Source: Noviherbaspirillum sedimenti | GTDB taxonomy: Bacteria; Pseudomonadota; Gammaproteobacteria; Burkholderiales; Burkholderiaceae_D | NCBI RefSeq assembly: GCF_003590835.1 | Contig: NZ_QYUQ01000002.1 | Location: 2,356,001 to 2,420,000 of the forward strand | DNA: 64,000 bases | Direction: 5' to 3' | In this document: piece by piece, positions 54,989 to 63,180 of the stretch | Layout of the letters: each line of letters starts with the position of its first letter | Position numbering within the stretch: position 1 is the stretch's first letter | The notes under the pieces: model-generated | The model's database searches: none | What the model was told of the DNA's origin: nothing | Seen by the model: the letters and a program-made list of their open reading frames with translations, nothing else | Made by a program: the position numbers and the translations under genes

Positions 54989-55964
54989 GATGGATCTGCC
55001 TTGTTCGTATCTGTCTCGATACTAGCAAGCACTGTTCCACCTGTTCAGCGATGGGTCCCGGCACGGATTGTGCCCCGGCCAGCGCTTCCCTGATCCATGA
55101 CGCGGTCGTCTGTGCATCACTTGAGGGCGGTAGCGGCGGAATTTCATCGACCGGCCCCTGCTTTTGCACCAGAATAGTGCGCTGATTTTCATGAAACCAT
55201 TCGATCTGCTGGGCGCGCCGGGCATTGGCGACCGTTTCGCCTTCGGTGCCGCGCATCAGGAAGGCATCGCCACGCTCTGGCGGCGCGGCGGTGGTGAAAT
55301 AGGCGCTGAGCATTTCCAGGTATTCCGGGTGCGTATACGACGTCAAGCGCAGCGCAGGCTGGAGGAAGGGTTGCATGATCTTCACCAGCGTGTGGGTCGA
55401 GCTGCGCACGCCGAGGATGCGCCGCAGCGACAACTGGTGCGCCAGCTTCGGCGCCAGCATGTCGATCGGCATGAAAGCCGGCACGCCGCGCTCGAATTCG
55501 GCTTGCGCGGCCTGCACCGAACCCGCCGGCGGCAGGCCGAGCTCATGAAAAACTTCGGCGGTGGTCACGCGTTTCGGATCATGCAGCACGCCATGCACCA
55601 GCACCGGCGCACCGGCCCGGGCCAGCAACAGGGCCAGCAGCGGCGTCAGGTTGGGCATGTTGCGCGAGCCGTTGTAGCTGGGGATGACGATCGGCGCATA
55701 GTCGCCGGCGGGCGCCTGCAATTGCTCGAAGGAGCGTTCGGCGGCGTCGAGAAAACCGGCCAGCTCGTCGACCGATTCACCCTTGATACGCATGGCCAGC
55801 AGGATGGCGCCCAGCTCGAGGTCGGAGACGCGGCCATCGAGCATGGCGCTATACATCAGGTCGGCATCGGCGCGCGTCAGGCTGCGCGCGCCATCCTTGC
55901 CGCGGCCGATTTCCTTGATGAAGCGGGCGGCGGCGAGGGGTTGGTTTTGGTGTAAGGGATCCAT
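54960..55964 (-). CDS. ybiB: YbiB-family DNA-binding protein
   Basis: A 334-residue protein of the anthranilate phosphoribosyltransferase (TrpD) fold. DLELGAILLAMRIKGES (about 51-67) and MPNLTPLLALLLARAGAPVLVHGV (about 103-126) belong to the fold, but the PRPP-binding residues differ from TrpD. YbiB of E. coli binds nucleic acid nonspecifically. Position between nasA and cobA is common in Burkholderiales, with no clear link to nitrate assimilation. Confidence 0.85.
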   Translation of the reverse strand: MDPLHQNQPLAAARFIKEIGRGKDGARSLTRADADLMYSAMLDGRVSDLELGAILLAMRIKGESVDELAGFLDAAERSFEQLQAPAGDYAPIVIPSYNGSRNMPNLTPLLALLLARAGAPVLVHGVLHDPKRVTTAEVFHELGLPPAGSVQAAQAEFERGVPAFMPIDMLAPKLAHQLSLRRILGVRSSTHTLVKIMQPFLQPALRLTSYTHPEYLEMLSAYFTTAAPPERGDAFLMRGTEGETVANARRAQQIEWFHENQRTILVQKQGPVDEIPPLPPSSDAQTTASWIREALAGAQSVPGPIAEQVEQCLLVSRQIRTRQIHHVYSNDISG

Positions 55965-56043
55965 GCGCGAAGCTTACTACGAAGGCACGTCCGGCGCATC
56001 ACGATATGCCTTACGCCATTAATCAATTACCCCGATTACTCCA

Positions 56044-58821
56044 TCAAGCCGCCGCCTTCATCGACGATTGCTGGGCAAAAATGATCTTCTTTAATTCCGG
56101 CACACAAGAGCCGCAATTGGTGCCGCATTTGAGCTTGTTCTGCAAACCGGCAAGCCTGGCGTCGGCGTCGCCACCGATACTCATGCCCGCCAGGGTATCG
56201 CAAATCTCGCTTTCGGAAACATTGAAGCAGTTGCAAACGATCTTGCCACGCGACTTGAAACCTTGCGGCGCCTGGCTGGAAGGCATCAGCAGCAGGCGGC
56301 CGAGCGCAGCGACCGCTTGCCCGCCCTCCAGGTATTCCTTCAGCCAGTGTTCGGCGGAAGTGTCGCCGGCCAGGGCCACCGCAGCCAGCTTGCCATCCTT
56401 GACGAGGATGCGGCGCGTATTGCCGCGCTTGCGGTCGTCGTAGCGCAAGACGTCGGCGCCGACCAGCTGGAACTTCGCTTCGATCTCGGCCAGCAACGCC
56501 GGCTCGGCGGCATAATCGTCCGCCGCGCGGAACAGTACGCCGACCTGGTCGCGCCCGAACAGCGTACAGGAGCCATAGGCAAAGCGACGCATGTACGGAC
56601 GCATGGCCGCCTGCAAGGCCAGCACCTGCGATTTGTCGACCCAGCCGAATACCAGGAAACGCCAGGGCAATTCCGCCTTGAGGATTTTCGCCGCCGCGTG
56701 CTTCAGTTCGGGCTGCTTGGAATAGGGATCGATTGCTGGCAGTGTCAGGGCGTTTACGCCATAGCTGCCGTCACCATCGTGGCCACGCCCGGAAACGTAT
56801 TCCTCACCCCAATGCATGCCGATGAACGCCTGGCCGGGGCGCATATCGTCGCCCGCCACCGCCGTCAGAATTTGCGAGCCGCGCCTGCTGGTGACGTGCA
56901 CCAGGTCCCCAGCCTTGATGAAGCGGCGCTCCATGTCCTGCGCCGCCATCACCACCGTAGGCTCCGACTGGTGTGCGAACAGTTGCGCCACCGTGCCGGT
57001 ACGGCTCATGCCGTGCCACTGGTCGCGCAGGCGCCCGGTGGTCAGGCGGAAGGGGTAGCGCGCATCGACCGGCTCGGCCACTGGCTGGTAGACGGTATTG
57101 ACGAATTTCGCGCGACCGCTGGCGGTGGGGAACACGCCGTCTTCGTACAGGCGTTTCTTGCCGCCGGCGGCGCCTTGCGGATAGGGCCATTGCTGCGGGC
57201 CCTGCTGCTCGAGAATTTGAAAACTCAGGCCGGTGATGTCGAGGTCGCGTCCGCGCGTCGATTCGCGGTGCTCGTTCCAGATTTCCTCGGTAGTTTCATA
57301 GGGAAACAGCGTGCGTTCCCGGCCCATCCTGGCTTCCAGCTTGCGCGCAAAGCGGATCACGATTTCCCAGTCGTGCAGCGTCTCGCCGGGCTTGTCGAGC
57401 GCGGCCTGCAGGCGCGTGATGCGGCGCTCGGAATTGGTGACGGTGCCTTCCTTTTCGCTCCAGGTAGTGGCCGGCAAAAGGATGTCGGCGTAGTCGACGC
57501 TGGCGGTGGTCTTGTAGGCATCTTGCACGATCACCAGTTCAGCCTTGCGCAAGGCTTCGCGGATCAATTTCTGGTCCGGCATCGACTGCGCCGGGTTGGT
57601 GCAGGCGATCCACAGGATCTTGATCTCGCCGGCGCGCACCGCTTCGAACATTTCGACCGCGGTCTTGCCGGGTTTGGCCGGCACGTCATCGATACCCCAC
57701 AGTTGTGCGATCTCGGCGCGGTGTGCGGGGTTGGCCAGGTCGCGGTGCGCCGACAGCAGGTTGGCCATGCCGCCGACCTCGCGCCCGCCCATGGCGTTGG
57801 GCTGGCCGGTCAGCGAGAAGGGGCCGGCGCCAGGCTTGCCGATCTGCGCCGTAGCCAGGTGCAGGTTGATCAGGGCGGCGTTCTTGGCGGTGCCGGAGGC
57901 CGACTGGTTCAAACCCTGGCAATACAGCGACAGGCTGGCTTTGGCTTTGCCGAACAGGCGCGCGGCCGCCACGAGATCCTGCTCGCTGATGCCGCAGACC
58001 TGGGCGGCATAGGCCGGCGTGTAGTCGCGCACGGTTTGCTTGAGTTCGGCGAAGCCTTCGGTATGCGCCTCGATATAGGCGGCGTCGACCAGGTCTTCCC
58101 ACAGGCAGATGTGCAGCATGCCATTGAACAGCGCGACATCGGTCCCGGGCAAAATCGGCAGGAACAGGTCAGCCTCGCGCGCAGTGTCGGTCTTGCGCGG
58201 ATCAGCGACGATCACCTTCATCAGCGGATTGGCCTGGCGCGCCGCTTCCAGCCGGCGGTACAGGATCGGATGCGCATAGGCCGTGTTGGAGCCGACGATG
58301 AAGACCACATCGGCCAGGTCGATATCCTCGTAGCAGGCCGGCGGCGCATCCGCCCCCAGGGTTTGCTTGTAGCCGGCGACCGCGCTCGACATGCACAGGC
58401 GCGAATTGGTATCGACGTTATTGGTGCCGACCAGGCCCTTGGCGAGCTTGTTGAAGACGTAGTAATCCTCGGTCAGCAGCTGCCCGGAAATATAGAAGCC
58501 GACACTGTCCGGACCATGCCGGGCAATGGTGTCGGCGAATTTTTGCGCCATTGCATCCAGGCTGGCATCCCAGGTCGTGCGTGTGCGCGCGGCGTTGCGG
58601 TCTGTGCGCATTTCCGGATAGAGCGCGCGCGCCTGCTGCTGCAGCACCGGGCTGGCCGACAAATGCAGCGTGCTGCCCTTGGTGCACAGACGGCCGAAGT
58701 TGGCCGGATGCGCGGGATCGCCCTTGACGCCCAGCACCTGCTGGCCGTCGGATTCGATGATCACGCCGCAGCCGACGCCGCAATAGCAGCAGGTCGCCCT
58801 GGTTTGCCGGATTTCGCTCAT
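56044..58821 (-). CDS. nasA: Assimilatory nitrate reductase catalytic subunit
   Basis: A 925-residue molybdopterin oxidoreductase that reduces nitrate to nitrite in the cytoplasm. The N-terminal 4Fe-4S motif is CCYCGVGCGV...LCTKG (12-50). The molybdopterin domains contain GTNNVDTNSRLCMSSAV (about 132-148) and GRLRDQWHGMSRTG (about 596-609). The C-terminus adds a BFD-like 2Fe-2S domain (CNCFNVSE...CGTNCGSC, from about 863), typical of NasA in NirB-linked systems. No signal peptide. The start overlaps nirD by 4 bp. Confidence 0.93.
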   Translation of the reverse strand: MSEIRQTRATCCYCGVGCGVIIESDGQQVLGVKGDPAHPANFGRLCTKGSTLHLSASPVLQQQARALYPEMRTDRNAARTRTTWDASLDAMAQKFADTIARHGPDSVGFYISGQLLTEDYYVFNKLAKGLVGTNNVDTNSRLCMSSAVAGYKQTLGADAPPACYEDIDLADVVFIVGSNTAYAHPILYRRLEAARQANPLMKVIVADPRKTDTAREADLFLPILPGTDVALFNGMLHICLWEDLVDAAYIEAHTEGFAELKQTVRDYTPAYAAQVCGISEQDLVAAARLFGKAKASLSLYCQGLNQSASGTAKNAALINLHLATAQIGKPGAGPFSLTGQPNAMGGREVGGMANLLSAHRDLANPAHRAEIAQLWGIDDVPAKPGKTAVEMFEAVRAGEIKILWIACTNPAQSMPDQKLIREALRKAELVIVQDAYKTTASVDYADILLPATTWSEKEGTVTNSERRITRLQAALDKPGETLHDWEIVIRFARKLEARMGRERTLFPYETTEEIWNEHRESTRGRDLDITGLSFQILEQQGPQQWPYPQGAAGGKKRLYEDGVFPTASGRAKFVNTVYQPVAEPVDARYPFRLTTGRLRDQWHGMSRTGTVAQLFAHQSEPTVVMAAQDMERRFIKAGDLVHVTSRRGSQILTAVAGDDMRPGQAFIGMHWGEEYVSGRGHDGDGSYGVNALTLPAIDPYSKQPELKHAAAKILKAELPWRFLVFGWVDKSQVLALQAAMRPYMRRFAYGSCTLFGRDQVGVLFRAADDYAAEPALLAEIEAKFQLVGADVLRYDDRKRGNTRRILVKDGKLAAVALAGDTSAEHWLKEYLEGGQAVAALGRLLLMPSSQAPQGFKSRGKIVCNCFNVSESEICDTLAGMSIGGDADARLAGLQNKLKCGTNCGSCVPELKKIIFAQQSSMKAAA

Positions 58822-59171
58822 GCAGCCTTCGCCTCCAGACCGAGCGCGTTCAGTTCATTGACGTCGAGGTAGACCTTGCCGTCTTCCACCTTGACGGCAA
58901 ACTTCGGCGTGCAACCCTCGTCCGGCGCCACGGCGCAGCCGGAACCCAGTTCGATGTTCCAGTTGTGCAGCGGGCAGGCGACCTTCTCGCCGAAGACGAT
59001 GCCCTGTGACAGCGGGCCGCCCTTGTGCGGGCACTTGTCGAGCAGCGCGAATACCTTGTCTTCGCTGTTGCGGAACACGGCAACGTCGGTCTGGCCGGCG
59101 CGCTGCACCACGCGCGCGCCCAGCACCGGGATGTCGCCCACCTGGCAGATCGGTTTCCATTGTTGAGTCAT
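58818..59171 (-). CDS. nirD: Nitrite reductase (NADH) small subunit
   Basis: A 117-residue Rieske-fold protein starting MTQQWKPICQVGDIP. The segment CPHKGGPLSQG and CPLHNWNIELGSG has the C-x-H and C-x2-H pattern of Rieske sites, which many NirD proteins lack in part; here it looks complete. It assists NirB. It starts 35 bp after nirB and overlaps nasA. Confidence 0.92.
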   Translation of the reverse strand: MTQQWKPICQVGDIPVLGARVVQRAGQTDVAVFRNSEDKVFALLDKCPHKGGPLSQGIVFGEKVACPLHNWNIELGSGCAVAPDEGCTPKFAVKVEDGKVYLDVNELNALGLEAKAA

Positions 59172-59206
59172 GCTTCTTCCTTGTTCGATAGGTGGATCAG
59201 ACGGCA

Positions 59207-61657
59207 TCAGAGGCTGAGGGGCGCAAACTGGCGGGTGTCGACCATCGCCTTTTCCGGCTCGTGCCAGGGATCCGGCTCGCCATCCAGGGAGAACAGCAAT
59301 CGCTCGTACAGCGCCTTGCGATTGGCTTCGTCTTCCAGCACCTTCTTCTTGACGTAATCCAGCCCGACACGGCCGACGTAATGCACCGTGCGTTCCAGGT
59401 ACCAGCCCTCTTCACGATATAGCTGCAGGAAGGCACCAGTATATTCCATGACTTCCTCGTGGGTCTTGAGCTTGACGAGGAATTGCGCGACTTCGGTCTT
59501 GATGCCGCCGTTGCCGGCAACGTAAATCTCCCAGCCGGAATCGACGCCGATCACGCCGACGTCCTTGATGCCGGCTTCGGCGCAGTTGCGCGGGCAACCC
59601 GAAACCGCCAGCTTGACCTTGTGCGGCGAGTACATGCGCGCCAGCTCGCGCTCGAGCTCCTGACCCATGCGGGTCGAATCCTGGGTGCCGAAGCGGCACC
59701 ATTCGGAACCGACACAGGTCTTCACCGTGCGCAGGCCCTTGGCATAAGCCAGGCCGGACGGCATGCCGAGGTCATGCCAGACTTCGCGCAGGTCTTCCTT
59801 CTTCACGCCCAACAAGTCGATGCGCTGGCCGCCGGTGACCTTCACCGTCGGGATCTTGAACTTGTCGACCACGTCGGCGATGCGGCGCAGTTCCGACGCA
59901 CTGGTTTCGCCGCCCCACATGCGCGGGATCACCGAATAGGTGCCGTCCTTCTGGATGTTCGCATGCGAGCGCTCGTTGATGTAGCGCGATTGCGGATCGT
60001 CCTTGGCCTCGTGCGGCCAGGTCGAGATCAGGTAATAGTTCAGCGCCGGGCGGCAGGACGAGCAGCCGTTGGGCGTGCGCCATGCCATGAGCTGCATCAC
60101 GTCGGGGATCGTCAAGAGCTTGTTGGCCTTGATGGCGTCGCGCACTTCCTGGTGGGTGTGGTCGGTGCAACCGCACATCGGCTTGGCCTTGGCGGAGGTC
60201 GAATAATCGCCGCCGGCGGTCGCCATGATGATCTGTTCCACCAGGCCGGTGCAGGAGCCGCAGGACGCCGACGCCTTGGTGTGCTTGCGCACGTCCTCCA
60301 GGGTGAACAGGCCTTTTTCCTTGATCGACTTGACGATGGTGCCCTTGCACACGCCGTTGCAGCCGCAGACTTCGGCGTCGTCCGGCATGGCGGCGGCCTT
60401 GGTGTAACCTTCGTGGCCGACATCGCCGGGACGACCGGTATTGGATTCGCCGAACATCAGGGTGTCGCGGATCTCGGTGATATCCTTGCCTTCGCGCAGC
60501 AGCTTGAAGTACCAGGTGCCGTCGACGGTATCGCCATACAGGCAGGCGCCGACCAGCTTGTCGTCTTTCAGCACCAGCTTCTTGTAGACGCCGCCGATGG
60601 GGTCGGACAGGATGATTTCCTCGGTGCCTTCGCCGCCCATGAAATCGCCGGCGGAAAACAGGTCGATGCCGGTGACCTTCAGCTTGGTCGAGGTGACTGA
60701 GCCCTGGTAGCGGCCGATGCCGAAGTTGGCCAGGTGGTTGGCGCAGACCTTGGCCATCTCGAACAGCGGCGCCACCAGGCCGTAGGCAGTGCCACGGTGG
60801 TTGACGCATTCGCCGACGGCATAGATGCGCGGATCGTATGTCTGCATGGTGTCGTTGACGACGATGCCGCGGTTGCAGTGCAGCCCGGCCGATTCCGCCA
60901 GCTTCGTGTTGGGGCGAATGCCGACCGCCATCACCACCAGCTGCGCCGGCACTTCGGTGCCGTCGTTGAAACGCACCGACTTGACGCGGCCGCTCTTGCC
61001 ATCATCCTTGTCGCCGAGGATTTCCTGGGTATTTTTCTGCAGAAGGAAATTCAGGCCGCGTTCTTCCAGCGATTTCTGCAGCATCTTGCCGGCGACCATG
61101 TCGAGCTGGCGCTCCATCAGGGTGTCCGACAGGTGCACCACCGACACTTCCATGCCGCGCAGCTTCAAGCCGTTGGCAGCTTCCAGGCCGAGCAGGCCGC
61201 CGCCGATGACGATCGCCTGCTTGTGTCTGGCGGCCGCCTCGATCATGGCATTGGTATCCTGGATATCGCGGTAGGAAATCACGCCTTCCAGATCCTTGCC
61301 CGGCACCGGCAGCACGAAGGGGTCGGAACCGGTGGCCAGCAGCAGGCGGTCGTATTCCGCCGTGGTGCCGTCCTCGGCGATCACCAGTCGCCTGGCGCGG
61401 TCGATCCTGGTGATCTTTTTGCCAAGGTGCAGGGTGATATTGTTTTCTTCATACCAATCGACATCATTCAGCATGATGTCCTTGATGGTCTGCTCGCCGG
61501 CCAGCACCGGCGACAGCAGGATACGGTTGTAATTGGCATACGGCTCGGCGCCGAACACGGTGATGTCATAGACGTCCGGAGCGAGCTTGATCAGCTCTTC
61601 CAGCGTGCGCACACCGGCCATGCCGTTACCCACCATTACCAGTTTCAGCTTCTTCAT
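59207..61657 (-). CDS. nirB: Nitrite reductase (NADH) large subunit
   Basis: An 816-residue cytoplasmic siroheme enzyme that reduces nitrite to ammonium with NADH. FAD binding: VMVGNGMAGVRTLEEL (5-20); NAD binding: VIGGGLLGLEAANGL (about 150). BFD-type 2Fe-2S segments contain CGCNGVCKGTI and CGSCTGLVEQI (about 420-475). The C-terminal siroheme/4Fe-4S site is TCVGSEWC...SGCPRNCAEA (about 645-690). A strong GAGGAGG precedes the ATG. First gene of the nirB-nirD-nasA(-ybiB-cobA) operon under a sigma-54 promoter. Confidence 0.95.
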   Translation of the reverse strand: MKKLKLVMVGNGMAGVRTLEELIKLAPDVYDITVFGAEPYANYNRILLSPVLAGEQTIKDIMLNDVDWYEENNITLHLGKKITRIDRARRLVIAEDGTTAEYDRLLLATGSDPFVLPVPGKDLEGVISYRDIQDTNAMIEAAARHKQAIVIGGGLLGLEAANGLKLRGMEVSVVHLSDTLMERQLDMVAGKMLQKSLEERGLNFLLQKNTQEILGDKDDGKSGRVKSVRFNDGTEVPAQLVVMAVGIRPNTKLAESAGLHCNRGIVVNDTMQTYDPRIYAVGECVNHRGTAYGLVAPLFEMAKVCANHLANFGIGRYQGSVTSTKLKVTGIDLFSAGDFMGGEGTEEIILSDPIGGVYKKLVLKDDKLVGACLYGDTVDGTWYFKLLREGKDITEIRDTLMFGESNTGRPGDVGHEGYTKAAAMPDDAEVCGCNGVCKGTIVKSIKEKGLFTLEDVRKHTKASASCGSCTGLVEQIIMATAGGDYSTSAKAKPMCGCTDHTHQEVRDAIKANKLLTIPDVMQLMAWRTPNGCSSCRPALNYYLISTWPHEAKDDPQSRYINERSHANIQKDGTYSVIPRMWGGETSASELRRIADVVDKFKIPTVKVTGGQRIDLLGVKKEDLREVWHDLGMPSGLAYAKGLRTVKTCVGSEWCRFGTQDSTRMGQELERELARMYSPHKVKLAVSGCPRNCAEAGIKDVGVIGVDSGWEIYVAGNGGIKTEVAQFLVKLKTHEEVMEYTGAFLQLYREEGWYLERTVHYVGRVGLDYVKKKVLEDEANRKALYERLLFSLDGEPDPWHEPEKAMVDTRQFAPLSL

Positions 61658-61692
61658 TGCACTACCCTCCTCGTTGTTCTCTCCCTCTCTCT

Positions 61693-61708
61693 AGCAAAAG
61701 CAATGCCA
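61693..61708 (-). promoter_or_regulatory. Sigma-54 promoter for nirB
   Basis: On the minus strand TGGCATT-GCTT-TTGCT fits the -24/-12 consensus TGGCAYR-N4-TTGCW, with exactly 10 bp between the GG and GC elements. A start of transcription near 61682 would give a leader of about 25 nt before the nirB ATG at 61657. Nitrogen control through NtrC is the usual partner. Confidence 0.75.
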
Positions 61709-61780
61709 GTTGTCGGTGCAGGGAAAAAGCCAGAAAAAACGCAAGGACGCCCCCTCATGGTGAATTTGCCCGTCCTATTT

Positions 61781-61793
61781 GGTGCAAGGCACC
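61781..61793. promoter_or_regulatory. Candidate activator site with GGTGC/GCACC symmetry
   Basis: GGTGC-AAG-GCACC is a perfect inverted repeat between the two sigma-54 promoters. A further GGTGCA is at 61715-61720 and TGCAC at 61831-61835. NtrC sites are built of GCACC/GGTGC half-sites, usually in the other order and spacing, so this is only a candidate upstream activator site. Confidence 0.35.
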
Positions 61794-61843
61794 GCGTCGG
61801 ATCATTTTTGAAATTCGCCTCTTATATGTGTGCACAAAAATGA

Positions 61844-61859
61844 TGGCATGGCACTTGCA
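61844..61859 (+). promoter_or_regulatory. Sigma-54 promoter for the nitrate transporter gene
   Basis: TGGCATG-GCAC-TTGCA matches the -24/-12 consensus with the right 10-bp spacing. The transcript would start near 61870, downstream of the first in-frame ATG (61866). This favours the second ATG at 61899 as the translation start. Confidence 0.78.
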
Positions 61860-61898
61860 TAGGGCATGGCATTCACTTTTTTGGACCCGCGGGGACTT

Positions 61899-63113
61899 AT
61901 GCAAAAATCATCATTCTGGAAGGCGGGTCACACGCCGACACTGCTGGCCGCATTCTTTTATTTCGACCTGAGTTTCATGGTCTGGGTAATCCTCGGGCCG
62001 CTTGGCATACTGATCGCCAAAGATCTCGGTCTGTCGGCTGCACAAAAAGGCATGATCGTCGCCACGCCGCTGCTGGCCGGCGCGCTGCTACGCATTGTCA
62101 TGGGTGTGCTGGTGGACCATCTGAAACCGAAGACGGCAGGCGCGATCGGCCAGGTCATCGTCATCGCCGGCATGTTCTGGGCCTGGCTTGGCAATCTGGA
62201 CACTTATTCCAGCATCCTGACGCTGGGCATCCTGCTGGGCGTGGCTGGCGCCGCCTTCGCAGCGGCGCTGCCGCTGGCCTCGCGCTGGTATCCGCCGGAA
62301 CACCAGGGCACGGCGCTGGGGATTGCCGGCGCCGGCAATTCCGGCACCGCCTTTGCCGCCCTGTTTGCTCCCGGCCTGGCGCTGGCGTTCGGCTGGCAGA
62401 ATGTCTTCGGCTGGTGCCTGATCCCGCTGGGCATCGCCTTCGTCGTCTATATGGTATTTGCCAAGGACGCGCCGTCGGCGCCGCCGCCGAAATCGATGGT
62501 CGAGTACCTGCATGTATTGAAGGACAAGGATGCCTGGTGGTTCATGTTTTTCTATGGCGTTACCTTCGGCGGCTTTTCCGGCCTGGCGTCGTCGCTGGCG
62601 ATCTACTTCAACGGTCAGTACGGGCTGTCGGCGGTTACCGCCGGCTATTTCACCGCCGCCTGTGTATTCGCCGGTTCGCTGGTGCGCCCGCTCGGCGGCC
62701 GCATCGCCGACCGCATCGGCGGCATCAAGACCCTGTCGATCATGTACATGCTGGCGGCGACTTTCCTGTTCATCGCCAGCGTCGGCTTGCAGTCGCCGAT
62801 GACGGCAGTGCTGGTCTTCGTGATGGCAATGCTGGCGCTGGGTACCGGCAATGGCGCAGTGTTCCAGCTGGTGCCGCAGCGTTTCCGCAAAGAGATTGGC
62901 GTCATGACCGGGCTGGTGGGCATGGCCGGCGGCGTCGGCGGCTTTTTCCTGGCGTCCAGCCTGGGATATGCGAAGCAGCTGACCGGCAGCTATCAGGCTG
63001 GCCTGGTCATTTTCGCCTCGCTGGCGGTGATCGCCCTGATCGGCCTGTCGCTGGTGAAGGGCCGCTGGCGCACCACCTGGGGCAGCGCGGCGATGACGAC
63101 GGCGAAAATCTGA
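61899..63113 (+). CDS. Nitrate/nitrite transporter, NarK/NasA-type MFS
   Basis: A 404-residue major facilitator with 12 hydrophobic segments. FFYFDLSFMVWVILGPLG in segment 1 and the glycine-rich nitrate signatures GIAGAGNSGTAFAALF (about 145-160) and GMAGGVGGFFLAS (about 345-357) are typical of NarK-family carriers. It brings in nitrate for NasA. The start at 61899 (MQKSSFWKAGH) is chosen because the sigma-54 promoter places the earlier ATG at 61866 upstream of the transcript. Confidence 0.9.
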   Translation: MQKSSFWKAGHTPTLLAAFFYFDLSFMVWVILGPLGILIAKDLGLSAAQKGMIVATPLLAGALLRIVMGVLVDHLKPKTAGAIGQVIVIAGMFWAWLGNLDTYSSILTLGILLGVAGAAFAAALPLASRWYPPEHQGTALGIAGAGNSGTAFAALFAPGLALAFGWQNVFGWCLIPLGIAFVVYMVFAKDAPSAPPPKSMVEYLHVLKDKDAWWFMFFYGVTFGGFSGLASSLAIYFNGQYGLSAVTAGYFTAACVFAGSLVRPLGGRIADRIGGIKTLSIMYMLAATFLFIASVGLQSPMTAVLVFVMAMLALGTGNGAVFQLVPQRFRKEIGVMTGLVGMAGGVGGFFLASSLGYAKQLTGSYQAGLVIFASLAVIALIGLSLVKGRWRTTWGSAAMTTAKI

Positions 63114-63127
63114 TCTATATAATGTTG

Positions 63128-63174
63128 GGGACAGAGTAATTCGACGCGCTGCGGCGTCTCTTAAACTCTGTCCC
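63128..63174. repeat. REP-like inverted repeat between genes
   Basis: Outer arms GGGACAGAGT and ACTCTGTCCC (63128-63137, 63165-63174) with an inner pair GACGC/GCGTC, forming a long hairpin. It lies 15 bp after the transporter gene and just before the next ATG. Similar GGGACAGAGT hairpins recur in genomes of this group as repetitive extragenic elements; this is recalled knowledge, not tested. It may also end the upstream transcript. Confidence 0.6.
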
Positions 63175-63180
63175 ACAAAT

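Noticed and set aside
56263..58872. 869-residue open frame antisense to nasA
   Set aside because: High-GC codon bias keeps the opposite strand open. nasA has full motifs and gene context, while the antisense frame has no recognisable domain.
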